Translations under genes and position numbers: made by a program
The notes under the pieces: model-generated
Seen by the model: only the letters and a program-made list of their open reading frames with translations
Databases searched by the model: none
Told to the model about the DNA's origin: nothing
In this document: positions 50,601 to 58,973 of the stretch, piece after piece
How positions within the stretch are numbered: the first letter of the stretch is position 1
Layout: every line of letters starts with the position of its first letter
Assembly (NCBI GenBank): GCA_963819735.1
Contig: CAWFXC010000005.1
Span: 186,001 to 250,000, forward strand
Length of the DNA stretch: 64,000 nucleotides
Origin: CAWFXC01 sp963819735
GTDB taxonomy: Bacteria; Actinomycetota; Acidimicrobiia; IMCC26256; DASPTH01
Direction: 5' to 3'

Positions 50601-51479
50601 ATGACGCCCGAGTTCCACCTCTATCTGCCGCAGATGCGGCTGTCGCTCGACGCGATGGTCGAGCGCGCCCGGGTCGCCGAGGCGGCGGGGTTCGTCGGCA
50701 TGGCGGGCATGGACCACATGGCGCCCCCACTTGCGCTCGACCAACCCATGTACGAAGCGCTCACCGGCGCGACCTGGTTGGCGGCCCACACCGAGCGTCT
50801 CGTGCAGGGGCAGCTGGTGTTGTGTGACGCGTTCCGCCATCCCGCCATGCTCGCCAAGCAGGCCGTCACCATCGATCACGCGTCGGGCGGTCGCTTCGAG
50901 CTCGGGCTCGGCTGGGGTTCGGTGGTCGACGAGTTCCGCGCCTTCGGCGTGCAACCGATCGCACCGCGCGAGCGCGTGGAGCGCATGGCCGAGACGCTCG
51001 ACGTACTCCGACTGCTCTGGGCGGGGGAGACGTTCGACTACGACGGCGAGTTCTTCCACGTGGAAGGCGCTCGCCAGCAGCCGGTGCCGCTCACGCGGAT
51101 CCCGATCGTGATCGGCGGCGCGGGCAAACGCACGATGGAGCTCGTGGCCGAGCACGCCGACTGGTGGAACCTCCAGATCGACAAGGTCGGCCGGCTCGAC
51201 GAGCTGCGCGCGTCGGCTGGGAACGCGCGCGTGTCGACCCAGCAGATGGTGGCCTACGTACCCTCCGAATCCGAGCGCGAGAAGATCACGGAAACCGCTC
51301 GGCGCCGCTTTCCTTGGGGGGAGGGCCTGGTCGTGGGCAACGGGCGCGAGCTCGTCGACTACTACGCCGCGACGCACGAGCGCGGGGTCGACCGGTTCTA
51401 CGTGTGGTTCGCCGACTTCGCCGCCCCGGCCACGCTGGAGACGTTCGGCGCCGAGGTGATCAGCGCGTTCGCGCGCTGA
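50601..51479 (+). CDS. LLM class flavin-dependent oxidoreductase
   Basis: A 292-residue luciferase-like protein: EFHLYLPQMRLSLDAMVERARVAEAAGF at the start, LVLCDAFRHPAMLAKQAVTIDHASGGRFELGLGWG in the barrel with the flavin contact, and the PIVIGGAGKRTMELVAEHAD strand near the C-terminus. The cofactor could be FMN or F420; the preceding flavin reductase gene favours FMN. GGGGGAGAGG precedes the ATG at 50601. It converges on the DUF2889 gene. Confidence 0.9.
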   Translation: MTPEFHLYLPQMRLSLDAMVERARVAEAAGFVGMAGMDHMAPPLALDQPMYEALTGATWLAAHTERLVQGQLVLCDAFRHPAMLAKQAVTIDHASGGRFELGLGWGSVVDEFRAFGVQPIAPRERVERMAETLDVLRLLWAGETFDYDGEFFHVEGARQQPVPLTRIPIVIGGAGKRTMELVAEHADWWNLQIDKVGRLDELRASAGNARVSTQQMVAYVPSESEREKITETARRRFPWGEGLVVGNGRELVDYYAATHERGVDRFYVWFADFAAPATLETFGAEVISAFAR

Positions 51480-51489
51480 CCGGGCGCGG

Positions 51490-51506
51490 CCGCGCGAGAA
51501 GCGCGG
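51490..51506. terminator. GC hairpin between convergent genes
   Basis: CCGCGC and GCGCGG arms around GAGAA, 10 bp after the LLM gene stop and before the DUF2889 gene end. There is no T-tract, as usual in high-GC actinobacteria. Confidence 0.4.
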
Positions 51507-51515
51507 CGCGGCGAA

Positions 51516-52286
51516 CTACGCGGGGCCCTGCGCGAGCAAGCTGTCGCGCTCATCGTCGAAGTCGCGGATGCGATTGCGGTAGCGGAACGCCACCGGCGCG
51601 CGTTCGGGCTGCATCGAGTAGCAGACGGGTGCCAGCTCGGGCAGTTGACCGAGGTTGTCGTACTGATCGAGGTTGACGCCGCGGCCCATGCCGATGGTGC
51701 AGGCGCGGCGCATCACGATGGCGGCTTCGGCGTCGTCGACGGGGAGATGCTCGTCGGCCCAACGGAAGAACCCGCGGTCGACCCCGGCGTACGGTTCGGG
51801 CGCCACGATGCGGTGACCGCGCAGGATCCACTGCAGCAGCACCGTGCCGTCGCGTTCGAGCGTGGCCTCGCGTTCGCCACCCTGCAGCAGACCGAACGGC
51901 ACCTCGATGTCGTACTGGCGACGCGCGCGCCCGCCGCGCTCGACACGCGCGGCGTGGGCGACGGCAAGCCCGGCGAGATCGAACTGATGCGTGCAGTGTT
52001 GCAGCGGCGCGGCGTGGTCACCGATGGCCAGGCAACGCTCGGACAGCGGCATTCCCGCCAACTCGCGGAGCGGGGCCGCGGCGTCGGCGCACGTCGACCA
52101 CGGCTCGCGCACCGAGTGCGACTCGATCGACTGCACCCGCTCGTGGTCGTGGCGCACCGTGACGGTGAAGTAGTGGAGATCGTCCTCGAGCCCGCCCTCG
52201 ACCACGCCGGGCGCGGTCGCCACGAGGCGGATGCGGCGGCGATAGTTGCCGTAGGGGAAGAACGTGGGTGTCGCGTGGTCGTCCAG
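51516..52286 (-). CDS. DUF2889 domain-containing protein, probable CTG start
   Basis: A protein of the DUF2889 family: after YGNYRRRIRL comes VVEGGLEDDLHYFTVTVRHD, REPWSTCADAAAPLRELAG, and the Cys/His-containing HCTHQFDLAGLAVAHAA. The only ATG/GTG/TTG-type start in frame (GTG 52223) would remove the conserved RRRIRL segment. The frame upstream is open to a TGA and offers only CTG at 52286, about 2 nt downstream of where a TAGCCT box (52295-52300) would start transcription. I therefore use CTG, giving 256 residues. Family function is unknown, although members often sit with flavin or aromatic enzymes. Confidence 0.65.
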   Translation of the reverse strand: MDDHATPTFFPYGNYRRRIRLVATAPGVVEGGLEDDLHYFTVTVRHDHERVQSIESHSVREPWSTCADAAAPLRELAGMPLSERCLAIGDHAAPLQHCTHQFDLAGLAVAHAARVERGGRARRQYDIEVPFGLLQGGEREATLERDGTVLLQWILRGHRIVAPEPYAGVDRGFFRWADEHLPVDDAEAAIVMRRACTIGMGRGVNLDQYDNLGQLPELAPVCYSMQPERAPVAFRYRNRIRDFDDERDSLLAQGPA

Positions 52287-52329
52287 AGTCGCCGAGGCTA
52301 CCGGCCCGCGGAAACTCCGACCGCGGGGA

Positions 52330-53265
52330 TCAGCTCACCCGCTGGAGGAACCGCGCCATCGCTTCGATCGCGGCAACCGATTCGTCGAGGTCGTGGAAGA
52401 TCGTCGGCCACACGTGTTGCATCCCCGCGACCACGTGCAACTCCACCGACGTTCCGGCGTCGGCCAACCGGGCGGTGAACCGGAGCGCGTCGTCGAGGAG
52501 CACCTCGGCGCCGCCGCCGAACACGAGGGTGGGGGGGAATCCGGTGACGTCGCCGAACCGCGGCGACGCGAGCGGGTCGCGTGCGTCGAACCCCTGCAGG
52601 TAGGAATCGGCCGCCTCGCGCGCGGACTCCTCCGAGAACAACTGATCGGTGGCAGCACGCGAGGAGTAGGTGGATGCGTCGACGGAGAGGTCGACCCACG
52701 GGGAGATGAGGAGCACGCCGGCGGGCAGTGGACGCGACGACGGGACACACGCGAGCGTGAGCGCGGCGGCGAGTCCGCCGCCGGCCGAATCGCCCGCAAT
52801 GACGACGGCGCCGGCCGGGGTGCCGGCGTCGAGGAGCGCGTCGTACACCGACGCGGCGTCGTGGAGCGCGGCGGGGAACGGGTCCTCGGGGGCGAGCCGG
52901 TAGTCGACGATCACCATCCGCGCCGCCGCCGACGCCGCGAGGCCCGAGGCGAACGTGATCCAACCGGCGGGCGACCCGAGCCGGTAGCCCCCACCGTGCA
53001 GGTAGAGCACCGTGCGCGTCGCGTTCTCGGGCTCGACCACCGTGCAGGCGACGCCGCCGATCCGTTCGCCCCGTGCCGATGTGCCGGGAACCAGCCGGGG
53101 CTCGCCCAGCATCGTCGCCGCCGCGGCGCGGCGCTCGACCAGTGCGTCGGGTGCGGGAAGCCCGGAACGGACGGAAGGGAAGGCCCAAGGTGGGTGCGCC
53201 AAGACCGTGACTGTAGGTCGCGGCCGGGGTGGAGTGTCCGACGCGGCGAACGCGTCAGCGGTCAT
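52330..53265 (-). CDS. Alpha/beta hydrolase of the hormone-sensitive lipase family
   Basis: A 311-residue esterase with HGGGYRLGS (residues 90-93 the oxyanion motif), DYRLAPEDPFPAAL, nucleophile Ser in GDSAGGG and the catalytic His in GMQHVWP. No signal peptide is evident; the first 40 residues are Pro-rich. It probably hydrolyses short-chain esters. The gene is upstream of, and on the same strand as, DUF2889, with a 43 nt gap. It is divergent from the HdeD-like gene. Confidence 0.9.
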   Translation of the reverse strand: MTADAFAASDTPPRPRPTVTVLAHPPWAFPSVRSGLPAPDALVERRAAAATMLGEPRLVPGTSARGERIGGVACTVVEPENATRTVLYLHGGGYRLGSPAGWITFASGLAASAAARMVIVDYRLAPEDPFPAALHDAASVYDALLDAGTPAGAVVIAGDSAGGGLAAALTLACVPSSRPLPAGVLLISPWVDLSVDASTYSSRAATDQLFSEESAREAADSYLQGFDARDPLASPRFGDVTGFPPTLVFGGGAEVLLDDALRFTARLADAGTSVELHVVAGMQHVWPTIFHDLDESVAAIEAMARFLQRVS

Positions 53266-53304
53266 AATGCGGGCGCCGAGGTCCCGAGGGGAGAGGTCGC
53301 GACC

Positions 53305-53889
53305 ATGAGCATGACGATGACGTTGACGCCGGACGAGGAGCGCGCCGTCGCGCAGGCCTACGCCAGCACGTGGTGGCTCTTCCTGATCGCGGGGATTCTG
53401 TGGTTGGTCCTCGGGTTTATCATCCTGTCGTTACGACCGGCTTCGATCTCGGTCTGCGCGATCCTGATCGCGGTGGCGTTCTGGCTGGGTGCCGTCACCC
53501 AGTTCGCGCTCGCCGTCGTCCTCACCGGAGGGTGGCGGTGGCTGGCGATCATCTTCGGGATCATCGCCTTCGGGGCCGGGATCGCCGCATTGGTGTGGCC
53601 CCACCCCACGCTGGTCGTGCTCTCGGTATTCGTCGCGTGGTACCTCCTGATCCGCGGGATCTTCGACGTCGTGATCGCGCTCACCCACACCCACGTACAC
53701 GGCTGGTGGATGCCACTCATCGCCGGACTGGTCGGGATCTTCCTGGGCGCGTGGGCGATCGGGAACCCCGATCGGTCGGTGCTGCTGCTCGTGTCGATCA
53801 TCGGCATCTGGGCGATCTTCAAGGGCGCCTCCGACCTGGTGGCGAGCTTCTCGTACCGCAGTCTCAAGAAGCAGCTGGCCGAGGGTTGA
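53305..53889 (+). CDS. HdeD family (DUF308) membrane protein
   Basis: A 194-residue protein with six hydrophobic segments in the characteristic HdeD spacing, for example WWLFLIAGILWLVLGFIIL, FALAVVLTGGWRWLAIIFGIIAFGAGIAAL and WGI/IFKGASDLVASF near the end. HdeD is associated with acid resistance in enterobacteria; that role should not be assumed here. GAGGGGAGAGG lies upstream of the ATG at 53305. The next gene starts 5 nt after its stop, so they are co-transcribed. Confidence 0.85.
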   Translation: MSMTMTLTPDEERAVAQAYASTWWLFLIAGILWLVLGFIILSLRPASISVCAILIAVAFWLGAVTQFALAVVLTGGWRWLAIIFGIIAFGAGIAALVWPHPTLVVLSVFVAWYLLIRGIFDVVIALTHTHVHGWWMPLIAGLVGIFLGAWAIGNPDRSVLLLVSIIGIWAIFKGASDLVASFSYRSLKKQLAEG

Positions 53890-53894
53890 GCTAG

Positions 53895-55223
53895 TTGACC
53901 GAATCCGACACCGAGGGGCCGGAGCCCGCGTCGGAGACGCCGCCGGACTCCCCGTCGACGGGCGCCACCACGACCCCGCGCTGGCGGCGAGTGGTGTCGA
54001 TCGTCCTTCTCGTCGTCGGTTTCATCCTGATCCCGATCTCGGCCGTCGCCATCTGGTCGCGCAACCAGCTGCTCAACACCGACCGCTACGTCGAGACCGT
54101 CCAACCCCTCGCCGACAACGCCGCCATCCAGGCCGCGGTGTCGACGGCCGCGGTGAACGCGCTGTTCGATCACGTCGACGCCGAGCAGCGCATCGAAGAC
54201 GCCCTGCCGAAGCGGGCCAAGTTCCTGGGCGAGCCCCTCGCCGGTGCGATGAAGGGCTACGCAACCACGATCACCGCCAAGCTGCTCGCGTCCAGCCAGT
54301 TCGAGAAGCTCTGGGACACCGCCAACCGCCGCGCGCACACGCAGCTCGTCGCGCTCCTCACCGACGACTCCGGGAAGAACCGGGGCGCAGTGGCGATCAA
54401 GAACGGCGCGGTCACCCTCGACATCACGAGCGTGATCAAGGAGGTGCAGGCCAAGCTGGTCGACAAGGGGCTCTCGTTCCTGCAGAACGTTTCGGTGCCT
54501 CCGGTCGCGGCGACGGTCAAGATCATCGACTCGAAGGGTCTGGCGGAGGCGCGCGGCTACGTCTCGCTGCTCAACACGCTCGCGTGGGTGCTCCCGGTGC
54601 TCGCGTTCGGCTCGTTGATCGTGTCGGCGTTGATCATGAACACGCGTCGACGCGCCGCGATCCGATCCGGGTTGGTGCTCGTCGCGGGGTGCGCGTTCAC
54701 GCTCGTGTTGCTGGCGGTGGGTCGTTCCCTGTACCTGGGTGAAGTCAAAGCCGCGAACAAGAACGCCGCCACCGCGGTGTTCGACATCCTCGTGCGCAAC
54801 CTCCGCTACGGGCTCATGACTTTCGCGGTCGTCGGCATCATCGTCGCGATCGCGGCGTACTTCATCGGTCCGTCGAAGGCGGCGGTGAAGGCCCGGTCGT
54901 ATGCATCGTCGGGGATCTCGGGGGCGCGCACGCGCGCCGACGGTGCCGGCTTCGACGCGGGCCCGGTCGCGGAGTTCGCCGCCCGCTACCGCAAGGGCAT
55001 CGAGATCGTGGTCGTCGGCGTGTTCGTCCTGATCTTCCTGGCCTGGGACCGACCGGGGATCGGCACGGTGATCGGACTCACGCTGGTGTGTCTGCTGGTG
55101 ATCGCCTTCGTCGAGTTCCTCGCCCGGCAGCCCGAGCCGGAGCTGGAGTCGGAATCGGAATCGGAATCGGGTGCCGACGCAGCATCGGAACCGGTGGCGG
55201 TTCCGGAGGGTGAGTCGCACTGA
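53895..55223 (+). CDS. Membrane protein of unknown function
   Basis: A 442-residue protein starting at TTG 53895 (the HdeD stop is 5 nt upstream). After a 25-residue acidic, Pro-rich tail there is one membrane segment (VVSIVLLVVGFILIPISAVAIW). A large extracytoplasmic domain of about 170 residues follows (NQLLNTDRYVETVQPLADNAAIQ, QFEKLWDTANRRAHTQLVALL), then four C-terminal membrane segments. This pattern is common in actinobacterial proteins without assigned function. The end carries a Glu-Ser repeat coded by a 6-bp tandem repeat (about 55145-55172). Topology and unity of the protein are clear; no function is assigned. Confidence 0.7.
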   Translation: MTESDTEGPEPASETPPDSPSTGATTTPRWRRVVSIVLLVVGFILIPISAVAIWSRNQLLNTDRYVETVQPLADNAAIQAAVSTAAVNALFDHVDAEQRIEDALPKRAKFLGEPLAGAMKGYATTITAKLLASSQFEKLWDTANRRAHTQLVALLTDDSGKNRGAVAIKNGAVTLDITSVIKEVQAKLVDKGLSFLQNVSVPPVAATVKIIDSKGLAEARGYVSLLNTLAWVLPVLAFGSLIVSALIMNTRRRAAIRSGLVLVAGCAFTLVLLAVGRSLYLGEVKAANKNAATAVFDILVRNLRYGLMTFAVVGIIVAIAAYFIGPSKAAVKARSYASSGISGARTRADGAGFDAGPVAEFAARYRKGIEIVVVGVFVLIFLAWDRPGIGTVIGLTLVCLLVIAFVEFLARQPEPELESESESESGADAASEPVAVPEGESH

Positions 55224-56488
55224 CGCGCGAACCGATCGACGTCTGCGTCGTCGGCGCCGGCATCGCCGGGTTGGCGTGCGCGCGGGCACTGAGCTACCGG
55301 GGCGTCGCGTGCACGGTGCTCGAGGCATCCGACGGCATCGGCGGGCGGGTGCGCACCGATCACGTCGACGGGTTCCTGCTCGACCGCGGGTTCCAGGTCG
55401 CGCTCACCGCGTACCCGGAGCTGCACCACCAACTCGATGTCCGCCGCCTGGAGCTGCAGCGCTTCGAGCCCGGTGCCCTCATCCGGGTCGCGGCCGGCTT
55501 CCACCGGTTCGCCGACCCCCTGCGCCGGCCGCAGCACGTGCTCTCCACTCTGTTCGCCCCGATCGGGACGCCCCTCGACCGGTGGCGCATGCTCCGACTG
55601 CTCGCCGCGGTGCGCAAGGGCCGTCCGGCCGATCTCTTGCGCCGGCCGGAGCCGCCGGCCACGGATCGCACCACCCTCGAGGAGCTCGACGCCCGTGGCT
55701 TCTCCGACGGAATGATCGACGAGTTCTTCGTGCCCCTCTTCGGTGGGATCCAGCTCGATCCGCAGCTCGAGGTGTCGAGTCGTCGGTTCGCGATCATCCT
55801 GCGGATGCTGGCCGAAGGTGACGCGGCGGTGCCGGCGGGCGGGATGGGCGAGATCCCCGCGCAGCTCGCGGAAGATCTGCCGGCCGGTGTCGTACAGCTC
55901 GGCGCATCGGTGCGCGCGATCGACGGCACCACTGCGGTCCTCGATGACGGGCGGCGCGTCGCGGCGCGCGCGCTGGTGGTGGCCACCGAGGGCCCGGTAG
56001 CCGCGACATTGCTCGGCCTGGCCGACCCGGGATCGCGCCCCGCGAGCTGCGTGTACTTCGGCGCCGATCACGCACCCGTGCCCGACCGCACGATCATGCT
56101 CGACGCCGACCGCTCCGGACCCGCGAGTGTGGTCGCGGTGATGAGCAACGTGGCGCCGCGCTACGCGCCTCCGGGCGGCGCGCTCGTCGCCGCGGAAGTG
56201 CTCGGGCCGCTCGCGCGCAACGGGTTGGAGGCCGACGTCCGCCGGCAACTCCGGGGATGGTTCGGTGCCGCGGTCGACGGGTGGGATCACCTCCGCACCT
56301 ATCGGATCCCGCACGCCCACCCCGATCAACGACCGGGCTTCCCGGCCCGCCGGCGGGTTCGACTGGGCGGTGGCCGCTTCGTGTGCGGTGACCACCGCGA
56401 CACCCCGGCGATCCAGGGCGCGCTGTTCTCGGGCAAGCGCACCGCGGCCGCGGTGCTCGCCGAGTTGCGCGGCGACGCCGCCTCGTAA
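55220..56488 (+). CDS. FAD-dependent oxidoreductase (amine oxidase/phytoene-desaturase-like), CTG start
   Basis: A 422-residue flavoprotein. The dinucleotide motif VVGAGIAGLACARAL is at residues 10-24, followed by LEASDGIGGRVRTD, the second FAD contact. The C-terminal FAD loop is FVCGDHRDTPAIQGALFSGKRTAA. No ATG/GTG/TTG precedes the FAD motif in frame; the first such codon (TTG 55271) would delete it. The CTG at 55220 overlaps the upstream stop as CTGA and has GGAGGG 9 nt before it, the usual coupled-start geometry. I take CTG as the start. It resembles plant-type amine oxidase or carotenoid desaturase relatives; the substrate is unknown. Confidence 0.85.
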   Translation: MTREPIDVCVVGAGIAGLACARALSYRGVACTVLEASDGIGGRVRTDHVDGFLLDRGFQVALTAYPELHHQLDVRRLELQRFEPGALIRVAAGFHRFADPLRRPQHVLSTLFAPIGTPLDRWRMLRLLAAVRKGRPADLLRRPEPPATDRTTLEELDARGFSDGMIDEFFVPLFGGIQLDPQLEVSSRRFAIILRMLAEGDAAVPAGGMGEIPAQLAEDLPAGVVQLGASVRAIDGTTAVLDDGRRVAARALVVATEGPVAATLLGLADPGSRPASCVYFGADHAPVPDRTIMLDADRSGPASVVAVMSNVAPRYAPPGGALVAAEVLGPLARNGLEADVRRQLRGWFGAAVDGWDHLRTYRIPHAHPDQRPGFPARRRVRLGGGRFVCGDHRDTPAIQGALFSGKRTAAAVLAELRGDAAS

Positions 56489-56544
56489 GCTCGCACCGGA
56501 ATCGGGCCGCGGATCGCCGGGTCGTCCCGGCGCTGGGGTGACAG

Positions 56545-58299
56545 GTGGCATCACGATTGGTCGATCGCGTGCGCGGGCGACGGGCGCTCATCGCGGTGTG
56601 CGTCGGCGTGTCCGTGCTCGAGACCGCGCTGGTGTGGGCGTTGGCCCCGGCGTCGTCGCTGGCCCTCGCCACCCAGGGTTCGGCGCCACCGCCGTTCGAC
56701 GTCTTCCACGACCTGCGGTGGATCGTCGTGTACCACGAGAGTTGGTTCACGTTCGCGCTCGAGCTGCTCCTCATGCTCGCGGTGCGCAGCGGCCTCGTGA
56801 CGGTCATGGTGCGGGCGGCGTGGCCCCGCGACGTCGCGCCGGAACCGGTGGCGGTCACCGCGCGTCGCAGCGTGATCTTCGTCGCCGTCGTGAGCGTGCT
56901 CCTTGCTCCCTGGGCGGGTCTGATGTTCGCGCTGGCGGTCGTCTCGCTGTCGTGGTTGTTCTTCGTCGCCGTCCCCGTGGTGTTGATGCTCGCGGTGCTG
57001 GTGGCCGGCGGCGTGGTGACCGGGCAGTGGTGGCGGCGTACGATCCCGCTCCGCACCATCGGTGTCGTGCTGCTCGCGTTCGCCGCGGTCACGTTCTTCG
57101 GGAGCATCACCGCGACGTGCCCACCGGCGTGGCGACTGCCGATCGCCGCCCTCGCCGGCCTCGTCGACGCCTGGCTGTGGGTCCGGCTGGTCGACTCGGT
57201 GCTCCACCGGCGACCGCCGATCAGGTCGCTCCCCGTCGCGCCGATCGGGATCGTGGCCGTCGTGGCCCTCGTGGTCGGCGGCACGGTGGCCGGATTCCGG
57301 CTCTCGCAACACGCAGTGCCCCGGTTCGGGCCGCCGACCGCCGCGGCCGCGACTGCCACCGCCACCGCCACCGCGTCCGCCACCGTTGACCCGGCTTCGC
57401 CGGGAGCCGCGGCGTCCGGATGGAACCCGCCGGCGGGTGCGGCCGACACTCCGCTGGTGGTGGTCACCGGGTTCAACACGCAGTGGGACGGGCGGGCCTC
57501 GCAGTCGGTGCACCTCGCGGTGCCGCAGTGGCGGTTCTCGTACCGAGGCATGGCCGACGGCGTGGCGCTGCCGTACTCGCGCGAAGACACGCACCGGTCG
57601 TTGCGCGCCCTCGCCCGTGAGCTCGCGGCCCAGGTCGACGAGTACCACCGGGTCACCGGCGAGCCGGTCACGGTCGTGGCGGAGAGCGAAGGCGCGCTGC
57701 TCGCCAAGGCGTACCTCGCGGCGACGCCCGACGCGCCGGTCCGCAACCTCGTCGTGCTCAGCCCGCTGGTCGAGCCGGGGCGCGTCTACTACCCGCGCAC
57801 TGGAAGCGAAGGGTGGGGCGAGTTCGGCGGCCTGGAGCTCGAGGGCCTGGCGTGGGCGCTCGGTGGGTTGTCACCGGTGCAGGTCACGCCGGACACGCCG
57901 TTCCTGCGGTCGATCGTCGACGACGCGCCCACGTTCCTCGGGCTCATGTCGTGCGCGTTGCCCGGCGTGCGTCAGGCCGCGGTGCTGCCCCTCGACACCG
58001 GGGTCAGCGCGCCCGCGCCGCGTCACATCGGCATCCCGTACACGGTCGTGCCTGCGTTCCACGGCGGCATGCTCGACGACGCGACCACTGCCACCGTCGT
58101 CGCGCAGGTGATCGACGGGCACCGGCCCACCACGCACGACGCGTGGTCGGTCACCGAGGACGTGATCCAGGCCGGCGCGTCGGCCTGGCAGGTCCCCGCA
58201 CTGTCCGAAGGCGTGAACGACGCGTGGGCCCACCAACCGAGCTCCGACGATTGCGGCGCGATCCGCGCCCACCTGCATTCGTGGCTGCTCGCCGGCTGA
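56545..58299 (+). CDS. Multi-span membrane protein fused to an alpha/beta-hydrolase-like domain
   Basis: A 584-residue protein with GTG start. Residues about 15-250 contain six or seven hydrophobic segments. A low-complexity Ala/Thr/Pro linker (about 265-300) leads to a soluble domain of about 280 residues starting PLVVVTGFNTQWDG. That domain has an alpha/beta hydrolase look: a nucleophile-elbow-like VVAESEGALLAKAYL (Ser in AESEG), a later NLVVLSPLVEPG strand and a His-containing VPAFHGGML. It probably acts on the outer side of the membrane, perhaps on lipid or peptidoglycan-linked substrates. No matching named family comes to mind. Confidence 0.65.
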   Translation: MASRLVDRVRGRRALIAVCVGVSVLETALVWALAPASSLALATQGSAPPPFDVFHDLRWIVVYHESWFTFALELLLMLAVRSGLVTVMVRAAWPRDVAPEPVAVTARRSVIFVAVVSVLLAPWAGLMFALAVVSLSWLFFVAVPVVLMLAVLVAGGVVTGQWWRRTIPLRTIGVVLLAFAAVTFFGSITATCPPAWRLPIAALAGLVDAWLWVRLVDSVLHRRPPIRSLPVAPIGIVAVVALVVGGTVAGFRLSQHAVPRFGPPTAAAATATATATASATVDPASPGAAASGWNPPAGAADTPLVVVTGFNTQWDGRASQSVHLAVPQWRFSYRGMADGVALPYSREDTHRSLRALARELAAQVDEYHRVTGEPVTVVAESEGALLAKAYLAATPDAPVRNLVVLSPLVEPGRVYYPRTGSEGWGEFGGLELEGLAWALGGLSPVQVTPDTPFLRSIVDDAPTFLGLMSCALPGVRQAAVLPLDTGVSAPAPRHIGIPYTVVPAFHGGMLDDATTATVVAQVIDGHRPTTHDAWSVTEDVIQAGASAWQVPALSEGVNDAWAHQPSSDDCGAIRAHLHSWLLAG

Positions 58300-58338
58300 C
58301 CCGCGGGCTGGCCGACTCGCCGACGCGCGCAGGGCCGG

Positions 58339-58917
58339 TCAGTCGCTCTTGGACTTGCCCTTGGCCTTTTGCGCCTGCTTCCACGCGCGTACCCGGGCCA
58401 GCGACTCGGCGGAGTCGATGTCGGCGACGGAGCGGGGTTTGTCGTCGGAGAACGGTTGGGCGTACTCCTCCCAACCCTTCGGCGCGACCCGGAGCCGCTT
58501 GCCGAGAATGGCGAGGAAGATCTTCGCCTTCTCCTCGCCGAAACCCGGGAGCGCTCGCAGGCGGTCGAACAGTACCGCGGGATCGCGCGTGCCCTTCCAG
58601 ATCTTCGCCGCGTCGCCGTCGTAGTTCTCGACGATGTGCGTGCACAGCGCGTGCGCGCGTTTCCCCATCGATCCGGGGTAACGGTGCAGCGCGGGCTTCT
58701 GCTTGAACACCGCCTCGACCGCCTCCGGCGACATCGCCGCGATCGCCGCGCAGTCGAGACCGCCGAGGCGCTCGCGCAACGTGGCGGGGCCGCGGAACGC
58801 CCACTCCATCGGCACCTGCTGATCGAGCAGCATGCCGAGCAGGAGGGCGAGCGGGTCGGTGACGAGGAGCTTGTCGGCGTCGGGATCGCCGGTGATCGGA
58901 ATCGTCGCGGTAGCCAT
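58339..58917 (-). CDS. HhH-GPD-type DNA glycosylase family protein
   Basis: A 192-residue base-excision-repair-type protein of the short HhH-GPD group found in Actinobacteria. The helix-hairpin-helix is RLRALPGFGEEKAKIFLAIL, with the Gly-rich hairpin. Early LLLGMLLDQQVPMEWAFRGP matches the first helical part of the family. The catalytic Asp expected downstream is around PRSVADIDS, which is uncertain. No Fe-S cluster Cys are present. I chose the ATG at 58917 (GTG 58920 is adjacent); TAGTCT lies 7 nt before the ATG. It shares a divergent promoter with the next gene. Confidence 0.85.
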   Translation of the reverse strand: MATATIPITGDPDADKLLVTDPLALLLGMLLDQQVPMEWAFRGPATLRERLGGLDCAAIAAMSPEAVEAVFKQKPALHRYPGSMGKRAHALCTHIVENYDGDAAKIWKGTRDPAVLFDRLRALPGFGEEKAKIFLAILGKRLRVAPKGWEEYAQPFSDDKPRSVADIDSAESLARVRAWKQAQKAKGKSKSD

Positions 58918-58924
58918 CACCGAC

Positions 58925-58967
58925 AGACTACTGATGGCACCACTTTGGGCGAAGTGATCAGTAGGGT
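58925..58967. promoter_or_regulatory. Bidirectional leaderless promoter with dyad
   Basis: TAGTCT on the minus strand (58930-58925) lies 7 nt before the glycosylase start, and TAGGGT (58962-58967) lies 6 nt before the ATG at 58974. CTACTGAT (58928-58935) and ATCAGTAG (58957-58964) are exact inverted repeats overlapping both boxes. Confidence 0.6.
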
Positions 58968-58973
58968 TGCGAA

